In this document: piece after piece, positions 54,787 to 64,000 of the stretch | Numbering within the stretch: the stretch's first letter is position 1 | Layout: the number at the start of each line of letters is the position of its first letter | NCBI GenBank assembly: GCA_018524725.1 | Contig: JAEUWP010000029.1 | Coordinates: 1-64,000 of the forward strand | DNA from: Podaxis mareebaensis | Taxonomy: Eukaryota; Basidiomycota; Agaricomycetes; Agaricales; Agaricaceae | Length of the DNA stretch: 64,000 bases | Reading direction: 5' to 3' | Program-made: the position numbers and the translations under genes | The notes under the pieces: model-generated | Seen by the model: only the letters and a program-made list of their open reading frames with translations | The model's database searches: none | Told to the model about the DNA's origin: nothing

Positions 54787-56820
54787 TTATGACGGCTTAT
54801 TGAGCAAGTAAAGGTCATAAAACCCAAAGTATTGTCGGCTGTATGTAATGGAAACTTCGTTGCTACCAGTTCCCATGACATACCGCTTCCTTGGTTCTCT
54901 CTCAGACCCCGACCTCCCTCGCATGGTCGCAGAAATAATCTGGCGAGCGACTTCAAGAGGGCTACGATGGAATGCGCGAATGATTTTCCGACGATAGTCT
55001 CTGGGTATCTGGTACATGAATTTTGTCGTCTGTCAAGCGTTACCGGCAATTTTGAAGCGGACTCACCTTCTTGAAGAATGCATCCATCCAGTCCATTGGC
55101 ACGATCAAACCCTCATACCACTCGGCAGCAAAGGCCCAGTTCATACGTGAGAGCTGTCGAAGTGTCTCTACCTCAAGACGTACCAGCGGTGATTCAGATA
55201 GATAGAACATGTGGGTCATTGCCATTATGTAGACTCCCTTGTTCGTTGTTCGGTGACTAGGCCAAGCGACTGCGTTTGCCGGCTCGTTCGCTGAGAAACG
55301 CAAGTCAGTTGTCTGGATCCTAATGCCACTGGAAACCTCACCATCATGAACGTTTAATATACGGAAGAGCGCATCGACACACCTGGAAAAAAGCTGGTTG
55401 TGGTTGCTCGCCGTGTTGAGGCAAAACTCCGAGGTAGATCTTTCGACATCGCAGAGAAAATCTGAAAACGACGCATGGTAGAACGACAGTCTCTGGGGAA
55501 GTCCTTCTGACGACTCTATTTCGAGGACGGAATGAAGATTGCTGATGACTGCGTAGAAAGCTGTTAAAGAAAAGCCGAGAATCGAGCAGTTGAGCACAAC
55601 TAGGGGTTCATTGGAAGCAAAGTTACGGAGTTGAATGAGCAGTAGCAATAGGGTGTTGGGAAGGATATCCTTCGGAATTTGCTTCATTATCAGGATATAA
55701 AATTTGTCCAAATTTGACAGGGGTTTCCCATTCGAACACTTGGATTTGTCGGTTTCGCTTAACTCCAGTACCAATCGTAGCTTGGCCTGAGGCCCAAGCG
55801 CTCCTGGACTTCGATCGATGTATCTGATAACGCTGGCCGCATAGATAAACAAGCCCGCTGATTGGTCGACGAGTTGCTGAATGTCTTCTTTGGACGGCCA
55901 GGCAACCGAGGAGGGAAAGTTATACCTCTCCCGAATCGTCCTGAAGCCTCCGCGAAGATATGCTTCGATATCCTGATCCGCATCGCGTGACACCGGGAGA
56001 TTCAGCTGCCAGCACACCTTGCTGGCCAGTTCCGACGAGAAAGCTGCCTTTATATGAGGCTCCGGGCGACTGAAGAAGACCCACAGAAACGGTGTGGTCT
56101 GCTGATGAACGGAACTGATTACGACTTCGATGATGGCACGTTGAGCATCCAGACCATCGCATTCATCAAGCCCGTCAACTATTATAACGATGCCCTGCTC
56201 AAACACATGATGCTGTGCGTTCAACTCCCGAAGCGGCTCTGCGAGGAGTTCTCGGAATTGCACCTCAATTGACTTCGTCAGCATAAGGGGATCGTGTTGG
56301 ACCTTGGCGTCGACAAGGTTACGGTAAGCGGGGTGTTTCATGGCCAGCTGATAGATGATTGTCGGCAAGAATCCCGAGGGCTTGTTCCACCCGTTCGGTC
56401 GGAAGAAGAAGAATGTTGCACCTAGTCTGTCTCCCAAGCGTTCCGCGCAGGTTTGGGCCAGTGCAGACTTTCCAACTCCGGCTGGCCCTTGCAGCCATAA
56501 GACACGAGTATGGTGTGTGTCCCAGTCACCTGAGCACCAGTCCGTAATTTTGTGAACGTGCTCCTCACGAGTGCCAGGAAGACACCGTGATGGGTCGCGG
56601 GCAGATGAGTCGTGAATTGCTTCTGGGATTAAAGCTTTCCGCAATGCGCCAAGCCCTGCATTCTCTGGGTAATTCAAGCATTTGTCTCAGCTCCCTTGAG
56701 ATCGCACAACAATTACTCACTGATGGACGGCACTTCGTTGAGGACATGGATGTTCACAGATTCGTCGATGAACGTGCCATCGTGGACAGTCGTATGGCTA
56801 TTTTCTTGAAAGAAAGGCAT
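54787..56820 (-). CDS. NACHT-domain NLR-like protein
   Basis: Proposed exons on the minus strand: 56820-56721, 56664-55067 and 55029-54787, joining in frame to 646 residues. The ATG at 56820 opens a short exon with HDGTFIDESVNIHVLN, typical of Agaricomycete NACHT genes. Then come RDPSRCLPGTREEHV, Walker A GPAGVGKSALAQ (about residue 90), FFFFRPNGW, Walker B VIIVDGLDECDG (about residue 205) and WVFFSRPEPHIK, with a helical region ending LSFYHASFSDFL. The C-terminus has no recognisable WD40, ankyrin or TPR repeats. The last intron is only 37 bp; without it the protein would stop at 55040. Such proteins are likely STAND switch NTPases of fungal immunity or incompatibility; that role is inferred. 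No stop or frameshift found. Confidence 0.82.
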
Positions 56821-57034
56821 AGAGTGGTAGTACGGAGGTATGCGAGCACGAGGCTACTAGTGCAGGTGACGACACCGAAGAAGACACAGCTTTTGATCAC
56901 CTCTCTGAATATTAATCCCCACGGTTCAGCTATGGAGCCACTATTTTTACCTACTTGAATGTCACAGCAACTATTGAGCTCATGGGGATCTATAATGTTT
57001 GTATGGTAGCACGTCCGTGCATCCATATCCGTAC

Positions 57035-57745
57035 TCACGCGTTGAATTCGCCTTTGGCGTATTGCTCCAGCGACCAGAAGTGTCCTACGTTTGCGGATGA
57101 ATGGGGGACTTCCGGGGGCTATAGTAAAATGTCTTGTGTCCAAGGGCGTTATTTCTCCTAGCTGGAAGAAGAGCTGACGTGTCTCATCTTCTGATGCGCC
57201 TTGTAACCACCTCCCAAAGTAGATCTACTGGGCTTTTAGTGCCTGAAGGCAATGACGAGCAACCATACTCTGCTCCCCTTGTGCCTGTTCGCAACTTCTC
57301 TATGCAGCTTAGTCGATGAAACGGGCTCGCGACGAGTACACTGCATTGACACGAGAGGCCTAGACAATTTCGTTACCTGCCGGGCATGAGAATTATTAGC
57401 GACTTCGCTCCAGACCCTTACCTCGATGTAAGCTCTGCAGTCCTCGGAGCTGAAGATTCTTCCCTCATTTGTACTCCTAGTAGCTCATCCGCTCAGACTT
57501 TATGATGCTTCACCTAGCCAAGTTCCCGCAATCGAATCTAACCGTCCAGGGCGATTTGGGGGGTCAAAGCAAGTGTATCCTGACAACGAACGGTGGCTTG
57601 TGTGAATCTCCTTGTTTTCGTCTTCGCTTCTTCGCTGTCCCAGGGAGTCGTCCTGTTTCGATACCGTCAACCTACTCTTGGCGACCGTGAATGCCTCCTG
57701 TAGGACTCAGCAATGATGCCGAAACGGATGACCGAGGTTGCCGCC
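57035..57745 (+). pseudogene. Heavily decayed third copy of the HNH-like gene
   Basis: Starts with the same leader (gttgaattcgcctttggc at 57040). It keeps short matches in order to 38135-39100: tcctacgt near the start codon; gaagaagagctgacgtgtc (57167-57185); the gtcgatgaaacg region near 57311; a preserved splice donor tgtaagctctg at 57426-57436; and a final cccaggga/tttcgata stretch. Frame is lost and the start codon is altered. Confidence 0.6.
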
Positions 57746-60700
57746 GCAGACTCAAATGTTCTGTGACAAGACACAATCCAATCGGGTGAAGTCATATTCT
57801 GGGAAGCGGCAGAAGAACCTGGTGGTGATGAACGAGCTAAAGACTTGAATGTGAACTGCAAGGTTGATTTAGTCAGTCCTTTTTGCCCTAGAATTCACTC
57901 GGTCATAGTGAACCCACTTAATGAATCAGATTGTCTAAACGGAATTTAGCGTGGGCCACGAGGATCAAATCTGACTCAACGGAAATCATGGTTAGTTCTC
58001 AACTGAGTAATACATGTTCCCCAAACTCACCCATATGTTAATGACAGCTTAACCTAGTGCGTTGTTTGGTAAGGCGTAACTTCGCTCATCGGAAGTGCGT
58101 GCCGCTCCGAACCGCTGAACGTTGAAAATGAATTGTCAGGCTTGCAGATACATGGTATATACTGTTTCTCGTAGGCCAGCGGTGAGATAATGTTCGAGCA
58201 GATACTACTTGAAAGGGAACCATGGGCCTGGGGATGGCAGCAGAGGCCCGAAAATCGAATATACAAAGGTCCAAAGCTTTCAGCGTGTGGAGATCAGAAA
58301 TAGGACCACTAATAAGGGATCATGTCCAAGCCGACGAATCACAAAAGAATCCTACTCTCCGTTAGCCAGGCCGTCAGTTCTTTACGTTCCAAGTTATGGG
58401 AGAATTTCACGACAAGAAGCAGGGTCGGTGTGTTCCCATGAGGCGACTGTGATGGTTCTCACAGACGCGGCACCGCGTCACGGAGTCACGAATCATGATC
58501 ACGGTCTCTCAATCGCCGAACTAATTAACGGAGGAAGTAGGCTGGCTGCTGCACTTGTTGTCAATCTCTGTCCCCCATGCTTCTCCAACCATGATACCAA
58601 CGCAACAAGAACACTTTAATTGATTGTTTCTATTCATACACATGGCGTGGAGTCCCGGGAATTAGCAGGGAATATTGTAGAAAAGGCTTTTATACAAGAA
58701 GTGGAAGATCGAGGAAGCCGTAATTGTTACAGAACGGAACAAAATCCGGGGAGCGCAAGGAACGTTCTCGAAGGCGAAACAAGGAGATACATATTGATGC
58801 ACAATAAGGACTTGTTGTACGCTTCTACGTTTTTTTTGTCGAGGTGCTCTAATTTTTGCGTATCCAGTAGCTGAGGCCATAGAACAAGGAGACGATGCCC
58901 TGGTCCAGCACAATAACGATGAGGAGCAAGAGGGAGTGTATAAGAGACCACTCACTTTGAGTAAGGCTTTGCCATGGCCTGTGCAACCTAACTTTTCCTG
59001 TAAGGGAAGAGCTTCGGGCTCTTCGGAGAGGGAAAGGAGGGAAGAAGTGTCTATGGTGTCTGTAGACTGAGTTTTGGTATCCAGGTTTTCATCATCCGGA
59101 AACCGAATATCCTTGTGTTCATTGTGAGCCCATATACTCAATCTCATGGTTAGGACCTACCAGGAGAAAACTACTTCGATAGTTCTCATCGTCATTCATA
59201 TAAGGCGATTCCATTGTTCGCTAACCAGGCAAGAAGGCTCGATAAGCGCCAGTGTACTCCAACTGCTCTAATCGGATCGAAACGCATACCAAGGATAGTG
59301 TGGCGGCTCTGAAATACGGGCCATAGACTTCTCGTCGTGTGTCCCGGTAGTAGTCGGGAAGAGATGGAAGGTCATTGTGGTCGGAACGAGAAGAAATAAG
59401 AGTGGGCAATGAGCGGGAGAATGTGCGGGGCAAAATTAATTTCATAGCACCGGGTTCAAGTCTTCAGGATGGACTACGAGAGGACAGCTATGCAGAAGGC
59501 CAAGGGGTAGAAAAAGAATATCAAAAAAGTGAAGAGAGGAGTGGCAAAAGGGTGGGAGCAAGCGATGGTGTGTCGAGTCAGCTTTTATAGCGAAGTCTTC
59601 AGGTCCATCTATAATGGGCAGGGCTTCGAAGCGGTCCACGAGGCAGAACCAACACAAACCCGGAAAGAACACACTTTGGAGGCGACCCGATCAGGAAATT
59701 TACGTTGGAAATCCTGACAGACGTGACTCCTTCAACCATTGACCTTTCTTGTAAACACCAATATAGGACTGTCGCCAACAGGAACACAAGAGGGAGCGAC
59801 AACCACGTTACATCAGTATGGAAACAGAGCTGACCGTGTGAGGCAAAGCGGGAGAACTCTAACGCAAGGCGTTGCTGCGGGATATCAACTCGTTTAATGG
59901 TTTCATTACTTCAGCGAACTCACGTTACACGTTTTCCACTGAAGCATGGACGCCAAAGGCTGCCGCAACACGACTACAGGACGATCCTTTGACCCTCTCC
60001 GGCCCTGCAATACGTGGTCCGGTGTATCATCTAAAGTATGAGGCTATCAAGGATGGGAAAGACGTTCCTAAGGCTTGGAGGCATGCACCCGTTGAATAAG
60101 GCCCTAGTGGACATCCAAACACCGAGTTGCTCGCCGTCTGAGGATCCCAAGAGAACAAGATACCTGATTGCCGCACTAGCCATAAAAGCTTCCGGCCAAT
60201 GGAAACTTGTCTCGCCAGCCATCTTCAACTCGAGTTATGGTTCGACAAGTCGTTGCCAAGCCGCTGGAAGGAAGCAAGGCGCTCATACTGTTAAACAAAA
60301 CGTTGAGTTGCGCGTAAACACCAAGAAGACGAAGGAACTTTACGGAGGACAAGGACAGTGCAACAACAGGCCTCGAGGCAAACTTTAGTCAACGAACGCC
60401 AATCTCATTGAAGGAATGGGCGTTGGAAGTAATTCGATGGGCGCCATGTAACTAGTGGAAAGAGCTGGTTTTATGACGCCGGGCATTGTGGGCCGAAGGC
60501 GCTGAACATCAATCCCACAATCAAGTCCAAGATCGTGGACATGCAGTCAATAAGCTCCAGCTTTTTATCGAATTTGCTGTTCACTGTAGCTAAAGGGATT
60601 GCGGGAGCATCTCTGCGCCGTTCTTGTTGAAATCTTCAAGCTTGATTTTCAGTAACGCTCAGGTTTATGCCTAAGAAGCCGGTGGACTCGAGGTATTGCA

Positions 60701-61872
60701 CCAGGAACCAAGGCGAGATGCAGAACTCTAAGGTGTCGCAAAAACAAAGGAAGAATCGGGCTCCAGGCTAAGGCAAAGTTGGATGCAGAGGCAGCAGGAT
60801 TGGTTACAGGTATGGTTTGGTTGCAAGAGGATAGTGTGGAAAGCGCATAGGGCTCTGTTATTCCATGTTTGATCGCTCTCACTCACACAACCACGGTCTC
60901 TTATCCATGGTATGGTGTTCGCACCAATATTTCTGATCCAATTTCTGATGCTCACGCGACAACCATAGGGCGTGAGCGTGTTTCAACAACCCCGCCCAAC
61001 GCCAAGCTTGCTCCCATGACCATACCACCCGACCTTTCGAGAGGTTGGCAAGGACAGTGGTCACTGCTCTAGTCGAAGCCCTGTAAGGTGGTTCTAGTAT
61101 GTTTTCCTAGTATTCATTCCACCTCGTGTTCGGCTTGGCCCTTCGTTAGACAATCTTACTGTTTAGAACATCCGTCTTGCAGGCCTAACACGAGCTTCAG
61201 GCCTGACGTTTCCAACATCGCCATGGCATACGAGTTTTTCTTCCAAACCTGCGCTCAGTACACGTTATCGAACAGCCTGCGCCTTACGCCTGCCTGACTC
61301 ATTGCCTCGTCAAGGCCTTTTTTCGGTGTCTTACAATCGTTAGGTACGTTGGCATCTCATGGGTCAATATTTCAGCCTTCATCTCACTTTGTCTCTGATT
61401 GCTTCACATCACAACTATTCACCCCCCTTCAACTTACCTCCCATATCCACCTTTACCTCTTTGCAAACCTACATCTTCCTCGACCCTCTTTTGGTGACCG
61501 AGTCGCGTATGTAACTTCGTACGGTGTGTGGGAACCCTTTGGAGTACTCGGCTGGGCTCTTCGCACCCTTACACATCCGAAGCAGCCATGGGGCAAAGCA
61601 GACTGAATAGGAGGACTCATCCGATAGCGCGCTCATAAGAAGGGATTAAGGTGAACGATTTATCAATTAGGCTGGGCTGAGTAAGTAACCTACAAACCGA
61701 CGATAGCAATGACACAGTATTCTACAGTGACACCGATAGCATGTACAGACAGCGAGGCAGTAGCAATATCAATGAGGTATAAAGTTTAAATAAAAGGACT
61801 GGACGTCGACCTGCTACCCCAAGATAAATATCAGGGCCATCCCTGTGGCTCTCAGAAGAAAAGATTAGGCAG
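57746..61872. other. 4.1 kb with no recognisable gene
   Basis: Several minus-strand frames between 58662 and 59802 include hydrophobic stretches (near 58890-58960 and 59750-59800) and could be remnants of a membrane-protein gene. I could not assemble exons or name a family. The rest shows short frames only. Confidence 0.4.
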
Positions 61873-64000
61873 TCATTTGAAGTCATAGCTGATACCCAAG
61901 TCTCTCAGCCGCTGTTCCCATTCGGTCCGGTTCCAATCCCTCCAGTATCTACTTTCTATATTCGCCCCTACAGACTTGAGCTTCCTCACTCCGCCACAGG
62001 ACTCGCATTCGCTAGGGAACTGCGATCGGGACAGGATCATCTCAAAGAACAAGTGTGGGTCGGCACAAGGCGAAAAGTGTAAACTCTCGAGGCGAGGACA
62101 CAAACACTCCTTCGTTGCATCCGTTCCATGGGTTAATTCCAGGAACAGGTTTCCTCCAAATTCCTGCGTGAAGCTGAGATCCACGATCGCGAGGTCCTCC
62201 AAAGTCCGAGTCAGAAGCCTCAGAATCTTCAAGGCTCCTTCGTTTTCCAGTTGATGGCAGTCCAGAGAGAGTTTTGCGAGAGGGCACTGGGACCGCTTTA
62301 GAAAATCCAACAAAATGTCGCAATCCGAGAACGACCGTGTGGCTTTGAATGTGAGGGATGTGAGATTGGGGAGGGTAAGCGCGTCAAGGAATGACTTGGC
62401 ATGCATGAGTTGGAAATCGAGATCAAGGTCCAAAGAGGCAATCTCATGAAGTATCGGGCTAAACGCGGGGACAGGTGGGGGAGAAGGTGGAAGTGGTCGG
62501 GAAGATGGCGGGAGTTGAGAAGGTGACAATGAAGGAGAGGATAGGTGGAGTCCATCCACGTCTCTGACTTTAAACCGCCCTTCCCGAAGATTTGGGGCGA
62601 GGGAGAGGAAGTGGAAGAAGTCTTGCGGGCGGATTGGCTGGTTGAGGGTGGCGGTCCTTAGCGAGTCAAACGGACTCGGAAATAACCCGCCGATAATCCC
62701 AGGGTCTAATGGGATATCCACGGCCTCAATCGAGGTAGGGAAGATGTATCGTGCGAAATGCGTCGTCATAGTCGTTCCAGTATTATTCCTCGGCAAAAAC
62801 GCAAAATGCTTGAGGGAAGAAAGAGTGTTGTGCGCCGACCAAGCTTCGTCGCCTACCAGTGCCCCTTTGAAGACCAGGTTCTCGACTGCAGCAAGGTTTC
62901 GGACGACGTTATTCACGACATCCACCGACAGAAAGCAGTCCAGTTCCACACTTTTCAACTGCGACCAGTGAACCGCGAGTTGATGAAGCTCCGCACTCGC
63001 CTCCCTCCCGCCGAGTTGAAGATGAAGATCACGCAGTTGGGGCATGGGATATTTCCGGAATAGAGAGGAAAGGCTGACTTCGGCTCCTATGGTCAGCGAA
63101 CGCAGATGCGATAGCGAGTCCGTAGTCCCTTCCGGGTACGAGATCGGTGAGGAGTGGTCTGAGACGGTTCTCAGGGCAAGATGCTCAATTGAACGTGCAT
63201 GGTCGAAGATGAAGACACAGTCATGCAAGGTCATAGGGAGATAGAGTGAGACAGACGTGAGTTGATCCCAAGGAAGAGCACGGAGGCTGCTCCAAGGAAG
63301 GCCAAGAAAACGGGGAAGTTGCAACTGGAAGGGTCGATCCATGGACCAATCAACAGTGCGAAGATACTTCAAGGCCGGTCCATCGGATGGCTTACGACGA
63401 ACTTCAACTTCAATCGGCGAGAAACTGCTCAACATCATCGCATCGGCCTTGAAAAGTTGACCCGGGAGCATCACCTTGACCGCGGCGGATTTTGGCACAA
63501 CGTTTTTTACGAGATGCTGAAGAAGATCCTTGCAAATCGTGTCTTCCTCTGGGGGTAGTCGCAGGGTTATGTGTTCAAAGGTGGTGATCTTCGCTGACAG
63601 CTCCCTCGTGACTTTTTTATACCACTCCAGAACGGACCTGTCACGTTTGGTTTTATCCAGCGACGGACTCAGGGATAACCAGAATTCGGGTGCATCGTCA
63701 ATCATGGATCTCCACTCCTTGCACACCTGACGGAGGGGAAATGGGCGCGGTGTGGATGATTGAACAAAGGTGTCATGGCGGGGAAATGCGTATTGGAATA
63801 TGATGAGGAGGACCTCCGGTGGTAGGCCATTAGACAGGCTGTCTGACGTTCGCTCTACTCTGCTCGTTATCTCCTCAACAGGGGAGTCAAAGAAGGAGGC
63901 ATCGTTAGGAAGCCCCAAAGAGTCTGTCCGAATGAGAGGGAGGGAAGGGCGACTGTGGAGAGGGGGAAGTCTCGGACCACCCACGGAAATGGGAACCGGA
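61873..64000 (-). CDS. F-box protein with leucine-rich-like repeats, 5' end outside window
   Basis: At least 703 codons are open up to the window edge. The upstream-most in-frame start-like codon (63984) is GTG, so the true ATG lies beyond 64000. The F-box (LPPEVLLIIFQYAF..., LRQVCKEWRSMIDDAPEFWLSL; 63850-63670) would bind Skp1 in an SCF ubiquitin ligase and the C-terminal part would choose the target. Repeated leucine-rich segments follow (SSLRALPWDQLTSVSLYL, LRDLHLQLGG, LTSLTFKATRS, LEDLAIVDLSF). A Pro/Ser-rich loop lies near 62510-62460. Stop is TGA at 61873-61875. It belongs to the large, fast-evolving Agaricomycete F-box family; the substrate is unknown. No stop or frameshift. Confidence 0.85.
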   Translation of the reverse strand, partial: PVPISVGGPRLPPLHSRPSLPLIRTDSLGLPNDASFFDSPVEEITSRVERTSDSLSNGLPPEVLLIIFQYAFPRHDTFVQSSTPRPFPLRQVCKEWRSMIDDAPEFWLSLSPSLDKTKRDRSVLEWYKKVTRELSAKITTFEHITLRLPPEEDTICKDLLQHLVKNVVPKSAAVKVMLPGQLFKADAMMLSSFSPIEVEVRRKPSDGPALKYLRTVDWSMDRPFQLQLPRFLGLPWSSLRALPWDQLTSVSLYLPMTLHDCVFIFDHARSIEHLALRTVSDHSSPISYPEGTTDSLSHLRSLTIGAEVSLSSLFRKYPMPQLRDLHLQLGGREASAELHQLAVHWSQLKSVELDCFLSVDVVNNVVRNLAAVENLVFKGALVGDEAWSAHNTLSSLKHFAFLPRNNTGTTMTTHFARYIFPTSIEAVDIPLDPGIIGGLFPSPFDSLRTATLNQPIRPQDFFHFLSLAPNLREGRFKVRDVDGLHLSSPSLSPSQLPPSSRPLPPSPPPVPAFSPILHEIASLDLDLDFQLMHAKSFLDALTLPNLTSLTFKATRSFSDCDILLDFLKRSQCPLAKLSLDCHQLENEGALKILRLLTRTLEDLAIVDLSFTQEFGGNLFLELTHGTDATKECLCPRLESLHFSPCADPHLFFEMILSRSQFPSECESCGGVRKLKSVGANIESRYWRDWNRTEWEQRLRDLGISYDFK

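Noticed and set aside
61349..61606. Short frame upstream of the F-box gene's 3' end
   Set aside because: Composition and length fit chance, and there is no supporting neighbour or motif.

Overview
This is a eukaryotic window with small spliceosomal introns (mostly 45-65 bp, GT..AG). The gene content points to a basidiomycete, most likely an Agaricomycete mushroom: a chromodomain Ty3/gypsy element, a Tnp2-type CACTA transposon, a secreted GMC oxidoreductase, NACHT-type NLRs, an F-box protein, a fungal Mrp51 mitoribosomal protein and HNH-like multicopy proteins. I cannot name the species. Nothing prokaryotic was seen, and I found no rRNA, convincing tRNA or CRISPR array.

Layout. Bases 1-28000 are almost entirely mobile DNA. 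A broken gag fragment on the + strand (1-1462) abuts an 11.7-kb gypsy chromovirus on the - strand (1463-13142). Its gag, pol and a long unrecognised 3' extension lie in one reading frame of about 3,620 codons, interrupted only by 21 TGA codons. Next comes a nest of old repeats (13143 to about 17800) in which I could not find a single CpG. A deletion-derivative CACTA element (17330-18450) then abuts a 9.5-kb CACTA element (18461-27971). The larger element carries a Tnp2 transposase, a fragment of a host inositol 5-phosphatase gene with its introns, and a second multi-exon coiled-coil gene.

Bases 29300-45000 hold most of the functional-looking genes: an 8-exon GMC oxidoreductase, HNH-related genes, HYPK (two copies), mitochondrial MRP51 and a UDP-galactose-type nucleotide-sugar transporter. 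Two DNA-level duplications cut through this section: HNH-like/HYPK/MRP51-tail, and the transporter plus its 3' flank.

Bases 45800-57700 are rich in broken gene copies: an IML1 (DEPDC5) C-terminal pseudogene, a broken NACHT NLR, a transporter pseudogene interrupted by a 149-bp MITE with a provable 4-bp target duplication, an intact-looking NACHT NLR, and a decayed third HNH-like copy. After about 4 kb with no recognisable gene, the window ends inside an F-box/LRR gene on the - strand.

Common theme. Methylation-type C-to-T decay at CpG explains the gypsy stops, the loss of catalytic motifs in its protease (DSG to DSS) and reverse transcriptase (YLDD to YLDN), the stops in the CACTA transposase, and the CpG-free block. 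The window therefore records several ages of transposon inactivation beside a duplication-prone gene neighbourhood. The least explained coding sequence is the roughly 1,050-codon extension behind the gypsy integrase-chromodomain.
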